Source: Flavobacterium sp. UBA7680 (GTDB taxonomy: Bacteria > Bacteroidota > Bacteroidia > Flavobacteriales > Flavobacteriaceae). From it: 36,986 nt of DNA. Where the stretch lies: assembly GCF_002482975.1 (NCBI RefSeq), contig NZ_DLHA01000007.1, forward strand, positions 1 to 36,986, written 5' to 3'. Of this stretch, positions 14,475 to 24,752 are shown piece after piece (the stretch's first letter is position 1; each line of letters begins with the position of its first letter). The position numbers and the translations under genes were made by a program. Below the pieces are notes generated by a model. It was not told where the DNA came from, made no database searches, and saw only the letters and a program-made list of their open reading frames with translations.

Positions 14475-17400
14475 CTAAGATGTCTTGAAGTAGTCTCGCT
14501 AAAAATATATCATTTGGCGGAGCTACAATGTCTAAATGATTCCCAGAGATATTATGAATGGTTACGCCTCCCAGCGCGGCTTTTTTCCAGCCAAGATGCG
14601 TTGGGTCAAGTCTGTAATTAATGTCATCTTTAGAGCGAAATAAATCAACTTCAAAGTTTTGTGGTTTAAGGTGATAACGATCCACAATTTTTTTAACCAT
14701 GCTGTCAGCTTCAATAAATTCCTTAAGCGCCAGTTCTTCCTGTTCGGTCATTTCATCTTTTTTACCAAAATGCCTTTTCAGGATATATTCTTTTTTTCCG
14801 TTAATACGCATTTTAAAAGCTTTCCAGCTCAATAACATTTCTTTTAAAAAATCTAATCTTCTATGTGTAATATCAAAATATCTAACGAGTTGTTTGCGTC
14901 TGTAACTTCCATAATAATAAGAAGAATCGACATAAGAATCCAGTAATGCCGTTAAGCTTACTTTTCGTCCCTGTTCCTTTAATTGACGCGTCATTTCGAA
15001 AGCCACAATACCGCCAAAAGAAAAACCTGCCAAAGCATAAGGCCCTTTTGGATTTACTTTTATAATAGCATCAATATAATGAGCCGCCATAGCTTCAATG
15101 GACTCATACCATCCGTCAAAACCTTTAGGTTTAATACCCTGAATGGCATAAATAGGCTGATCTTCATCAAAATGTTTACTCAAATTGACAAAATTTAAAA
15201 CATTAAGTCCGGCTCCGTGAATGATAAAAAGAGGCACTTTATGTCCGCTTGGACTTATCGGAACTAAACAATCAGAATAAATTTCGGTACCCGTATTCAA
15301 CAGTTTTGCAAATTTTTCGACAGTCGAATATTTAAATAATGCTGATAGCGGAATTCGTATACCGGTATATTTCTCTATTTCGATCATGACTTTTACACCC
15401 TTAATAGAATGTCCTCCCATTTCGAAGAAATCACTAAAAATATCGATATTCTCTAAACCAAGACTTTCTTTCCAAATAGCTGCCACAATACTTTCTTCTT
15501 CTGTGCGGGGAGCAGTATATTCAGCTATTTTGCTTGTTTTAAATTGAGATAATGCTTTACGATCTATTTTGCCGTTAAGCGTTGTTGGTATTTTCTCCAA
15601 TAGATTAAAATCATGTGGCATTAATTGTGCTGGCAGGCGTGCGGCCAAAGTTTCACGCCATAAAGGAATTTGAGTTTCAGCTTCCTCTATACTGGAATCA
15701 GGTACAACATGAGCGACAAGAAAGTTTTCATTAGCCAATACAACAGCATATTTTATACCGTCAAGCTGCAGCAATGCGTGTTCCACCTCACCGGGTTCAA
15801 TACGTTGTCCTCTAATTTTAACCTGTTGATCCAAACGCCCTAAACATTCAATTTCATTACTTGGAAGTAGTCTTCCTAAATCGCCTGTACGATAAATGAT
15901 GTTGTTTTTATTAGTCGAAAAACTATTTTTAATAAATTTTTCTGAGGTAAGTTCAGGTCTGTTCCAATATCCTTTTGCAACGCCATCGCCGCCAATGGCA
16001 ATTTCACCAATTTTTCCCGGAGCCACAAGCTGACCTTGTTCATCAATAATATAAAGTTGTGTATTGGCAATAGGTTTACCAATCGTTATTAAAGTATCAT
16101 CTGCTTTTACTTGTTTTACAGCCGAATAAATAGTGGTTTCCGTTGGGCCATAAACATTCCACAGCGTATTACATTTTCTTGTGAGTTCTCTGGCAAGATC
16201 TGCAGGCATTGCCTCACCGCCGCATAAAGCCTTAAGCGGTAAAGGTTCATCCCAGCCAGAATCCAAAAGCATGGACCATGTTGTGGGAGTAGCTTGCAAA
16301 AAACTGATATTTCCTTTTTTTACCAACTCTAGCAAAAGTCGTCCATCTCTCGCCGTTTCCTGATCAGCAAGTATTAATGCTGCACCTTTAATAAGTGGTA
16401 AATAGAGTTCCAGTCCCGCAATGTCAAAAGAAATAGTAGTAATCGACAACAATCTGTCGTTTTCACTAATACCGGGTTCTATAGCCATACTGCAAAGTAA
16501 GTTAACCAAGTTTTTATGAGTAATAGGAACACCTTTTGGATTTCCCGTTGATCCAGAGGTGTAAAGTATATACGCCATATTATCTGGATTCACAATAGAA
16601 GATAATGGTGATGCATCATAATGGTTTAAGGACTCCATAGCATCTTCTATAAAAAGTGTAAGCGGCCATGATGGTAAAGACGCAAATAATGTTTTACTGG
16701 TCAATAAAACTTTTGCACCGGAATCATTCAGCATAAATTCCAAACGGCCTTTAGGATATTCAGGATCTAGCGGAAGATAAGCCGCGCCACACTGCATTAT
16801 GGCCAACAAACTATAAAGCAGTTCCGGACTGCGCGAAACAGAAACAGCAATAATATCTCCAGACTGAACGCCTTGTGCTTTTAAATAATGAGCTAATTGA
16901 TTTACTTTTTGGTGTAATTCAAGATAAGTAGTTGTTGTTTCATGAAATTCTAAGGCTGTGTTGTTTGGCGTAAGTTCGGCTTGTTTTTTTAATAACTCGG
17001 ATAAGGAAACATCCGGATAAGATATTTCAGTAGTATTTAAAACATCATAATCAACTAAATAATGACTTCCCAATATGTTTGATAATGGCTTATCTGCACC
17101 ATCTATTAGTTTATTGATGATATCTTCAAAGGTTGCCATCATTTGTTTGATCGTTTCTGGTTTGAACAGTGTAGTATTATAATACCATTGAAATACAGGC
17201 CCGTTTTTGGTTCTAAAAATGTGAAGCTGAATTTCAAAGGTTGCGCATGCTCTCGGATTAACTGTAAGTTCATGAGAAAGACCGGCATATGAAAATTCAC
17301 TTTCGATATCCTGATTCATATCAACTGTTAATACAGCCGGCACCAAAGGAATTCTGGAAGAATCTCTGGCAATAGCCAAGCTTTTTAGAAGATGACCAAA

Positions 17401-18459
17401 ACTTACCTGCTGATGTTCGTAAGCATCAAATAACTGTGAATTTCTTTGTTTTAGATATTCTAAGAAAGTGATATCAGGATTAACTTTACTGCGTAAAGGA
17501 AGCAGGTTAGCACAATCTCCAATCAATTGTTTCATATCGTATAATGTATTTCCCGAAGAAGGAAACCCAACAACTAAATCACTTTGACCCGTGATTTTGC
17601 ATAAAAAAACTTCAAATGCGGCAAGCAAAGTGGTAACTAAGCTGCAATTAACACTTATTCCTATATTTTTTAAGGAATCGGTCATCGTATTATCAAAAGG
17701 AAAATCAATACGATTACTGTTATAAGTTCGCAAAGAAGGTCTTGGATAATCTAGCGGTAATTCGATTGTGGGAGTCGATTCTTTATAAATAGAAAGCCAA
17801 AAATCTTCCTGCTGTTTATGTTCAGTAGTCAGCATAAATGAATTCGCTTTTTCGGCATATTCGCTAAAGCGCTCCGGATTTGGCAGGTTTGGTTTTTTAT
17901 TTTCTACATAGGCAGAATAAAGCGCTCCAAGTTCTTCTAATATAATATCAACACTTAGTCCGTCTCCAACAATATGATGAATGGTTAAGGTTACCAGATA
18001 TTCAAACTCATCGATTTTAATCAAATTAATTCTGAATAATGGGCCGTTAACAAGATCAAAAAGTCCATTTACTTCTTCTTTAACCAAAGTTTCTATTGTA
18101 AGCTCTTTTTCAGCTGTATCGAGGTCTGAAAAATTATTATGCGAAACCTTAAAATCAACATCGTTGTAAATACACATATAACGTCCGTCCGGGCTAAACG
18201 AAGCTCTCAAGCATTCATGACGCTGTATCAAGGTTTTTACAGCCTGCTCAAATGTGTCTGTTATTAGGTTGCCTTTCAATTTAATAGAAACAGACAAGTT
18301 GTACGCTTTATTAGCATCACTGCCTCCAAAAATACAATCTGACCATATTTCCTGCTGTGAATTTGTGGTTTGAATTACTCTTTCAATTTCAGGTAAAAAC
18401 GGATTAAATTGAACTTCAGTTTCAGTTTTTATTTGAGATTTATTTTTCATTGTTATCAT
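14452..18459 (-). CDS. NRPS module with C-A-PCP-TE domains
   Basis: This 1335-residue synthetase has a condensation domain (about 25-450; HHIVGDG with H161, H162 and D166), an adenylation domain (about 480-970; YTSGSTGNPKG core), a PCP (GGHS with S1018) and a thioesterase (about 1065-1330; GFSFGG with S1147, D1174, H1308). It receives the acyl chain from the upstream hybrid protein, adds one amino acid and releases the product. The adenylation pocket residues, aligned by eye to GrsA, read D-I-L-Q-L-G-V-I-Y-K, nearest to known glycine codes. No epimerisation or methylation domain is present. It is separated from the hybrid gene by 52 bp, in the same direction. The A domain is strikingly like that of the hybrid protein. 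Confidence 0.93.
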   Translation of the reverse strand: MITMKNKSQIKTETEVQFNPFLPEIERVIQTTNSQQEIWSDCIFGGSDANKAYNLSVSIKLKGNLITDTFEQAVKTLIQRHECLRASFSPDGRYMCIYNDVDFKVSHNNFSDLDTAEKELTIETLVKEEVNGLFDLVNGPLFRINLIKIDEFEYLVTLTIHHIVGDGLSVDIILEELGALYSAYVENKKPNLPNPERFSEYAEKANSFMLTTEHKQQEDFWLSIYKESTPTIELPLDYPRPSLRTYNSNRIDFPFDNTMTDSLKNIGISVNCSLVTTLLAAFEVFLCKITGQSDLVVGFPSSGNTLYDMKQLIGDCANLLPLRSKVNPDITFLEYLKQRNSQLFDAYEHQQVSFGHLLKSLAIARDSSRIPLVPAVLTVDMNQDIESEFSYAGLSHELTVNPRACATFEIQLHIFRTKNGPVFQWYYNTTLFKPETIKQMMATFEDIINKLIDGADKPLSNILGSHYLVDYDVLNTTEISYPDVSLSELLKKQAELTPNNTALEFHETTTTYLELHQKVNQLAHYLKAQGVQSGDIIAVSVSRSPELLYSLLAIMQCGAAYLPLDPEYPKGRLEFMLNDSGAKVLLTSKTLFASLPSWPLTLFIEDAMESLNHYDASPLSSIVNPDNMAYILYTSGSTGNPKGVPITHKNLVNLLCSMAIEPGISENDRLLSITTISFDIAGLELYLPLIKGAALILADQETARDGRLLLELVKKGNISFLQATPTTWSMLLDSGWDEPLPLKALCGGEAMPADLARELTRKCNTLWNVYGPTETTIYSAVKQVKADDTLITIGKPIANTQLYIIDEQGQLVAPGKIGEIAIGGDGVAKGYWNRPELTSEKFIKNSFSTNKNNIIYRTGDLGRLLPSNEIECLGRLDQQVKIRGQRIEPGEVEHALLQLDGIKYAVVLANENFLVAHVVPDSSIEEAETQIPLWRETLAARLPAQLMPHDFNLLEKIPTTLNGKIDRKALSQFKTSKIAEYTAPRTEEESIVAAIWKESLGLENIDIFSDFFEMGGHSIKGVKVMIEIEKYTGIRIPLSALFKYSTVEKFAKLLNTGTEIYSDCLVPISPSGHKVPLFIIHGAGLNVLNFVNLSKHFDEDQPIYAIQGIKPKGFDGWYESIEAMAAHYIDAIIKVNPKGPYALAGFSFGGIVAFEMTRQLKEQGRKVSLTALLDSYVDSSYYYGSYRRKQLVRYFDITHRRLDFLKEMLLSWKAFKMRINGKKEYILKRHFGKKDEMTEQEELALKEFIEADSMVKKIVDRYHLKPQNFEVDLFRSKDDINYRLDPTHLGWKKAALGGVTIHNISGNHLDIVAPPNDIFLARLLQDILDEKNENI

Positions 18460-18511
18460 AATTCTATTTTTAAAAGTAATTGCACAGTTTTTAAATTGAC
18501 AATCTGAATTA

Positions 18512-21500
18512 TTAATTATGTTTATCTGACTCTAATAACATCGTTTTATTAAACTTTCCTTTTTGAACAGGATCTTCAATAAACCATGCCGGATTTCCGT
18601 TTTCGTCCCTTCCGAGTTTACTGCCGTAAATAGGAGGTTCGTTTGCCATTATGGTATATTTTTTTTCTTCAGAGTTAGTTTCAAGAAACAGATGTCCGTT
18701 TATTTTTGAAAGATCAAAAGCTTTTTCTTTTTTATGAGCGCCATTCGATCCGTTTGTTTCGACTCGGTTTTCATGATTAAATGTAAGGGCATCAAAATGT
18801 TTTACTTTTAAATTGACAAATGAACCATTTCCGTTTGCAGAGGAATGTTGATAACCTTGCAGTTGATCTACTTTCTGGCTCAAAAGCTGAATTTGCTGAA
18901 TAATTTGTTCTAATGAAGTTTGATTTTGGTTTACTGATACTGGAGCTTCATTTGTTACAACAGAAGACTGAATTTCGTTAGAAACAATTTCATTTTCTTT
19001 AATCTCACTTTCAGCTTCTTCAGGAAGATTTAAATCTATATAATCTGCCAAAAGCGATGGAGTAGGATATCCTTCATTGAGTTGTCTAAAAGTGATAGGC
19101 AGATCAAATTCTTTTTTCAGTCTTCCTGATAATTGAGTGAGCGATAAAGAATCCAATCCTAATTCTAAGAATGTATTAGAAGCCGAATCAGGATCATAAG
19201 TTATGCCCGAAGCTTCTGTTATAATTTCTGAAATCCTAACTGATATAGATTCCTTTCTTGATTCTTTTGCTGAAGCAGAAATGCTTTCAGTTTCTTCAGA
19301 AATATTCGGAACAATTTCAGAAACTGTATTTCTTTCAACTATGGTTTCAATAACATTTAAAGGCTCAATCCAACACGGTTTTCGATCAAAAACATAACCC
19401 GGTAATTCTATTTTTTGTCTTTGCTGTTCGTTGTAGAAAGATTTCCAATCTGGGCTTATTCCTTTTGCCCATAATTCCCCAACAGTATTTAATAAAGTAG
19501 AATATTCATTGTCTTGTTCTTCTTTAGGAAAATTGATGCTCGAAAAAGCAGGTATAACTTTTCCAGCCGCTTGCTGACGTGCCAGCGTAATAAGGGTTTG
19601 ACCCGGACCAACTTCTAACAATATGTAATCTTCTAATTCAAATGCAGTATCCATAGCATCTGCAAATCGTACTGTGTTTTTTAAATGATTAACCCAATAC
19701 GTTGAACTTGTCGCTTCAGTATCTGAAAGCCAAGTTCCTGTTGCTGTTGAAATAATCGGCAGCCTCGGAATATTTAATTTTATTTTTTCTATTTCATCTT
19801 TAAAAGAATCTAAAATAGGTTCCATCATAAAAGAGTGAAAGGCATGACTAGTCAGAAGCAGTTTGTTTGGAATATCCTGCGCATCAAGTGCTTGATTAAA
19901 TAATGCAATATCTTCTTTTGTACCCGAAGCCACGCAAAACTGACTTGAATTTATGGCAGCAACCGAAAGTGTATCAGGAATAAGTTCGTATAATTTTTCT
20001 ACAGGAACGCGTACTGCTAACATTGATCCACCCGGAAGTTCGCTTATCAATTTTCCTCTAACAGCAACAATATGCAAGGCATCTTTTAAACTCATAATTC
20101 CGGCTAAATGTGCTGCTGCAAATTCGCCAATACTATGACCGCAAAGAAAAGTGGGTTTAATTCCCCAGCTCATCCATAGCTGAGTCAGTGCATATTCTGT
20201 AACAAATAAACTTGGCTGCGTTAAGCGGGTATCTTTTAAGCGTGCTTCGGCCTCTGTAGAATTCGTTTCTGGATAAAGAATTTCGCGAATATCTAATTTT
20301 AAATCTTCCATTAATAATGCTGCACATCTATCTACCGCTTCACGATATACTTTTTCGTTATCATAAAGTGTTTTTCCCATTTGCAGATACTGCGCTCCTT
20401 GTCCCGGAAACAAAAATCCCATTTCACTTGGAACACTTTTTAATATGGAAGATTTAGTACTTTTTGCTTTTAAAGAAATTAATTTTTCGACCGCATCATC
20501 TGTAGAACTTGTTACTAAAAAGCTGCGTTGGTTAAAATCATCTCTCGTAATATTCAACGAATAAGCAATGTCTGCTAAAGGAATATTTCTTGATTTATCA
20601 ATAAAATGACCCAATGCATTTTCATAACCCAATAAACTGTTTTGGCTTTTTGCAGACCACATTAATAATTGAAGCGGACGTCCGGCTGAAGAGGGAAGAG
20701 GTTCTGCTGTATATTCTTCTACAATAGCATGAACGTTTGTGCTGCCAATTCCAAAAGAACTCACGCCGGCTCTTCTTATGCTGTCCGTTTCCCATTCAAT
20801 TAATTTATTATTGATGTAAAAAGGACTGTTCGCAAAATCTATATTTGGATTTGGTTCGTTGAAATTAACCATTGGCGGAATTTGTTTATGACGCATCGCT
20901 AATAATACTTTCATTAAACCCGCAACTCCGGCAGCTGCTGTAGTATGTCCCATATTGCTTTTTATAGAACCTAATGCACAATAATTGTTTTTTTCCTGTT
21001 TACCATAGGCTATTTTAAGTCCTTCAATTTCTATAGGATCACCAACCGGAGTTGCAGTTCCGTGCGCTTCCATATAACTGATTGAGGAAGGTGCAATTTG
21101 AGCATCGTTAAAAGCATTTATAATCGCTCCAGCCTGACCACGCGGACTTGGCGCCATAAAGCTGCCTTTGTCTCCACCGTCATTATTTACGCCAACGCCT
21201 TTAATTACGCCGTATATAATATCGCCATCTTTCTCTGCTTCTTCCAGTCTTTTTAGCACAACAACTCCGGCGCCGTCACTAAAAACAGTTCCTTTTCCGG
21301 CAGCGTCAAAAGATCTTGTCGATCCGTCGGGACTTTTAATAAAACCATCATCATAAAGATGTCCGCTGTTTATAGGCGAAGTCACGCTCGATCCTCCTGC
21401 AAGGGCAATATCGCACATGCCGGTTCTTATTGCTTTTACGGCTTCAGCAACGGCTAATAATGAAGTAGAGCAGGCGGAATGTACGCTAACCGAAGGTCCT

Positions 21501-23869
21501 TTTAAATTTAAATGATAAGAAGTACGCGGCGCAATAAAATCTTTTCCGTTTACGGTATAAATTTGTAATTCGCCTACAGAACTTTTCAGCTCTTGGTTAT
21601 TGAATATATTATGTTCATAATACGTATTGATTTCGCTTCCAGAATATACGGCGATACTTCCTTTATAATGTTTCGGAAGATGTCCTGCTTGCTCCAGAGC
21701 TTCAAACGAAATTTCCATAAACACACGTATTTGTGGGTCCATAGCGGCGGCAAGCTGCGGATTTAGTCCAAAGAAATGAGCATCGAATGTTTTAGCCGAA
21801 GGTAAAATTCCTCTTGCGCCTATATAAAATGGATCTTTACGAAGACTTTCTGGTAAACTTGGATCTAATTCTTCTTTGGTAAATAAGGAAATTGTTTCTT
21901 TTCCCTCTTTTAGATTTTCCCATAATTCTTCAATGGTATCAGAACCGGGAAATCTTCCGGCCATTCCAATTACGGCAATATCTCCGTTAGAAGTTTGTTT
22001 GCCTGTTTGTTTAAAGGTAAACGAATCTTCTTTAGTATTGTTTTCTTCTAAAGTACTGGCAAGTTCTCTAATGGTTGGATGAATATAGATTTTTGAAACA
22101 GAGATATCCAGTTCTAATTGCTGTCTCATTAAAGACGTTACTTTTTGTGCCAATACAGAACTTCCACCCATATCAAAAAAATCATCATCGATACCAATGC
22201 TTGCTATTTGCAATTCTTCGCTCCAAATTTTTACAATATCTTTTTCTAATTGCGTAGTCGGTTTTTTGAACGGCGGTGCAGAATCTGGTCTGTTGTGTTC
22301 AGGAACGGGTAAGTTTTTTTTATCCACTTTTCCATTTGGCGTAATCGGAAATTCGTCTACCCAAATGTATTTTGACGGTAATAATATTTCGGGCAAAACC
22401 TTTGAAAGTGCCTCATGAATGGGTTTTTCGTCCTGTAATTCAGCACCAGATTTTAAATAAGCCACGAGTTTATCTTCATTACCAAAATAATTACTGACGA
22501 TTACGGCAGATTGTTTTATTTCGGGAATACTGTTTAAAGCGGCTTCTATTTCGCCTAATTCAATACGATGTCCTCTTATTTTTACCTGATGATCAATACG
22601 GCCTAAACATTGAAATTCTCCATTTGGCAGTAATTTTCCCAAGTCTCCGGTGCGATACAGAATTGCGTTTGGTTCTGAAGAAAACGGATCGGGAATAAAT
22701 TTTTCAGCAGTAAGTTCCGGACGGTTCCAATACCCTTTTGCAACTCCGTCTCCGCCAATTACGATTTCTCCAATTGTTCCGGTTTCAACGGCTTTTCTTT
22801 CTTCATCAAGTAAATATATCTGTGTATTGGCAATCGGAAAACCAATTGTAATTAATTCATCCTCTGCCTGAATTTGTTTTACTGCCGACCAAACTGTGGT
22901 TTCAGTTGGGCCATACATATTCCAAAGAGAATCGCATTTTGACGTTAATTGGCGCGCTAAATTTAAAGGCATAGCTTCACCGCCGCATAATGCTTTTAAA
23001 GCCAGCGGTGTTTCCCATCCGGAATCAAGAAGCGACTGCCATGTGGTAGGTGTAGCCTGTAATATTGTAATTTCTTTTTTCTGTAAAAGATCAAGTAAAA
23101 GATGCCCGTCACGAGTCGTTTCATAATCGGCAAAAACTACTGTTGCACCTTTTATTAGCGGCAGAAATAATTCGAGACCCGCAATATCAAAGGAAATTGT
23201 GGTAATCGATAATAGTCTGTCTTCGGTATTTATACCCGGTTCAATTGCCATACTGAACAGGAAATTTATTAGATTTTTATGCGTAACGGTAACGCCTTTA
23301 GGTTTTCCTGTAGATCCGGAAGTGTACATTATATACGCCGCTGCATCATAAGAAACAGAAGTTGAAACAGGAACTGAAGGATATTGATTGAGTGCAGCTA
23401 AAACGTCTTCAATTACTATCGTTTTAGAATAAGCAGGCAAGGATTTGGCAAGTGATTTTGTAGTCAGTAAAAAACTGGCTCCAGAATCTTCGAGCATAAA
23501 TTCTAAACGTGCCGCTGGAAATTTTGGATCTAATGGTAAATAGGCCGCTCCGCACTGTAAAATAGCTAAAAGAGAAGCCACTAAATTAGGAGTTCGCTCC
23601 ATTGATACAGCAACAATTTGCCCGGAAGATAAACCCTGTGCCAAAAAGTAATGAGCCAGCTGGTTTGTCATTTTCACTAACGATGCATAACTAACCTGTT
23701 CATCTCCATATTCAAGTGCTATTGAATTGGAAGATAAAGCAGCCTGTTCTGCAAAAATTTCCGGTAACGTACTTTTAGGATACGCCATTTTGGTCCAACT
23801 TCTGTCGTTGGCTAAATCATTGTTGTTAGCTCTTTTCATTTTAATGGTATTAAAATTAGAGTGGAACAA
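18512..23869 (-). CDS. hybrid NRPS-PKS with A-PCP-KS-AT-ACP domains
   Basis: This 1785-residue protein starts with an adenylation domain (about 35-520) and a PCP (GGSS, S571), with no condensation domain, so it is a loading module. Then come a ketosynthase (about 628-1055; C800, H936, H975), an acyltransferase (about 1150-1440; GHSIGE with S1246 and the malonyl-type HAFH, H1345) and an ACP (LGLDSL, S1574). No KR, DH or ER is present, so the beta-keto group should remain. The adenylation code read by eye is D-I-L-Q-L-G-M-V-W-K, close to glycine codes. The last 165 residues hold a Gln-rich coil (about 1652-1672) and a conserved-looking tail (PPIYGSKLGRDENGNPAWF), perhaps a docking segment for the next protein. 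ATGs at residues 1 and 11 are both possible starts. Confidence 0.93.
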   Translation of the reverse strand: MFHSNFNTIKMKRANNNDLANDRSWTKMAYPKSTLPEIFAEQAALSSNSIALEYGDEQVSYASLVKMTNQLAHYFLAQGLSSGQIVAVSMERTPNLVASLLAILQCGAAYLPLDPKFPAARLEFMLEDSGASFLLTTKSLAKSLPAYSKTIVIEDVLAALNQYPSVPVSTSVSYDAAAYIMYTSGSTGKPKGVTVTHKNLINFLFSMAIEPGINTEDRLLSITTISFDIAGLELFLPLIKGATVVFADYETTRDGHLLLDLLQKKEITILQATPTTWQSLLDSGWETPLALKALCGGEAMPLNLARQLTSKCDSLWNMYGPTETTVWSAVKQIQAEDELITIGFPIANTQIYLLDEERKAVETGTIGEIVIGGDGVAKGYWNRPELTAEKFIPDPFSSEPNAILYRTGDLGKLLPNGEFQCLGRIDHQVKIRGHRIELGEIEAALNSIPEIKQSAVIVSNYFGNEDKLVAYLKSGAELQDEKPIHEALSKVLPEILLPSKYIWVDEFPITPNGKVDKKNLPVPEHNRPDSAPPFKKPTTQLEKDIVKIWSEELQIASIGIDDDFFDMGGSSVLAQKVTSLMRQQLELDISVSKIYIHPTIRELASTLEENNTKEDSFTFKQTGKQTSNGDIAVIGMAGRFPGSDTIEELWENLKEGKETISLFTKEELDPSLPESLRKDPFYIGARGILPSAKTFDAHFFGLNPQLAAAMDPQIRVFMEISFEALEQAGHLPKHYKGSIAVYSGSEINTYYEHNIFNNQELKSSVGELQIYTVNGKDFIAPRTSYHLNLKGPSVSVHSACSTSLLAVAEAVKAIRTGMCDIALAGGSSVTSPINSGHLYDDGFIKSPDGSTRSFDAAGKGTVFSDGAGVVVLKRLEEAEKDGDIIYGVIKGVGVNNDGGDKGSFMAPSPRGQAGAIINAFNDAQIAPSSISYMEAHGTATPVGDPIEIEGLKIAYGKQEKNNYCALGSIKSNMGHTTAAAGVAGLMKVLLAMRHKQIPPMVNFNEPNPNIDFANSPFYINNKLIEWETDSIRRAGVSSFGIGSTNVHAIVEEYTAEPLPSSAGRPLQLLMWSAKSQNSLLGYENALGHFIDKSRNIPLADIAYSLNITRDDFNQRSFLVTSSTDDAVEKLISLKAKSTKSSILKSVPSEMGFLFPGQGAQYLQMGKTLYDNEKVYREAVDRCAALLMEDLKLDIREILYPETNSTEAEARLKDTRLTQPSLFVTEYALTQLWMSWGIKPTFLCGHSIGEFAAAHLAGIMSLKDALHIVAVRGKLISELPGGSMLAVRVPVEKLYELIPDTLSVAAINSSQFCVASGTKEDIALFNQALDAQDIPNKLLLTSHAFHSFMMEPILDSFKDEIEKIKLNIPRLPIISTATGTWLSDTEATSSTYWVNHLKNTVRFADAMDTAFELEDYILLEVGPGQTLITLARQQAAGKVIPAFSSINFPKEEQDNEYSTLLNTVGELWAKGISPDWKSFYNEQQRQKIELPGYVFDRKPCWIEPLNVIETIVERNTVSEIVPNISEETESISASAKESRKESISVRISEIITEASGITYDPDSASNTFLELGLDSLSLTQLSGRLKKEFDLPITFRQLNEGYPTPSLLADYIDLNLPEEAESEIKENEIVSNEIQSSVVTNEAPVSVNQNQTSLEQIIQQIQLLSQKVDQLQGYQHSSANGNGSFVNLKVKHFDALTFNHENRVETNGSNGAHKKEKAFDLSKINGHLFLETNSEEKKYTIMANEPPIYGSKLGRDENGNPAWFIEDPVQKGKFNKTMLLESDKHN

Positions 23870-24308
23870 ATAATAAGATTCAATTAATGGGAAACTAAAG
23901 AAAAACGCGACTTACATCCGGTTTTACAGCTCATTATTAAAATGACTGCATTTTTTATTTACAATGGTCTGCTTCGTTAATAAATAAATGAGAGGTTATA
24001 AGTAGTTTTTAATCATTGATTTGGCATTTATTGAAATTATAATTATGTCCTAGTAATCAATATGTTAATCAAAAAAAGTAATTTTTTTTTACTAATACTT
24101 GCATTTTCTGTATAAAGCCATTATTCTCGATGAATTGCATATTTTGAATTATTTGGGATATTTATTTTAAAATTGACCAGTGCTTTTTAATCAATTTTAG
24201 GTCTGCAATTTTCTCATTAAATAAGAGAAGCTTTTTTCGAGATAAAATTACAGTCAAAATTATCTGCGGACTTATTTTTAAAAGTCAATAATTCCTTATT
24301 CAGACCAT

Positions 24309-24329
24309 TTTTTCCTTTGTAAGGAAAAA
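24309..24329. promoter_or_regulatory. short perfect inverted repeat in the divergent region
   Basis: TTTTTCCTT and AAGGAAAAA flank a TGT centre. It has no U run after it on either strand, so it is more like an operator than a terminator. It sits between the two candidate divergent promoters. Confidence 0.3.
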
Positions 24330-24716
24330 CTTTATTTTAGTAATGGTTTGTTGTAGAAAAATATTTAGCTTTGCAGTTTCTAAATATCTTGTATTCAATA
24401 AGATAACTGTTAATTTAATACAGATTTTTTTATAAAAGCACCCCATAATTAAAGATTAAATAAAAAGGATTTAGTGATATAATTTAGTGAAATAAATTGC
24501 CGTTGTAATTAAGTATCAACCAGTTTATACTAGCGTTAAATATTTAATTTTTAGAACTATTATTTAAGTTATATCGGCAGCTATTTTTTTTAAAATAATC
24601 GTAGTAATTTATAGAAAAACATTTTTTTGATGTAGGTAAATAGTCATTAAAATACTACATTTTGTGTAGTTTATCGGAAATAAAATTCGTTATATCGATT
24701 TTATTTTGCTATTAAA

Positions 24717-24724
24717 TATTTTTG
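24717..24724 (+). promoter_or_regulatory. -7 box for the surface-protein cassette
   Basis: TATTTTTG fits TAnnTTTG and lies 28 bp before the GTG start at 24753. The -33 element is not convincing. Confidence 0.4.
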
Positions 24725-24752
24725 CAGCATAAATTATAAGGCTTATAGAACT

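Larger units (their letters stand above)
23870..24752. other. 883-bp divergent intergenic region
   Basis: No coding region was found here. It separates the biosynthetic operon (left, minus strand) from the surface-protein cassette (right, plus strand). For the operon, the best -7 candidate is CAAAATTA on the plus strand at 24255-24262 (minus-strand TAATTTTG), with a TTG-equivalent at 24286-24288; this implies a leader of nearly 400 nt. TAGCTTTG at 24366-24373 and TATTTTTG at 24717-24724 are plus-strand candidates. A perfect 9-bp hairpin (TTTTTCCTT-TGT-AAGGAAAAA) lies at 24309-24329. The length suggests complex control. Confidence 0.5.

Noticed and set aside
18512..23869. Possible hidden KR or DH domain between the AT and ACP
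   Set aside because: The AT-to-ACP spacer (about residues 1440-1540) is too short for either domain, and no Rossmann or HxxxGxxxxP motif is seen.
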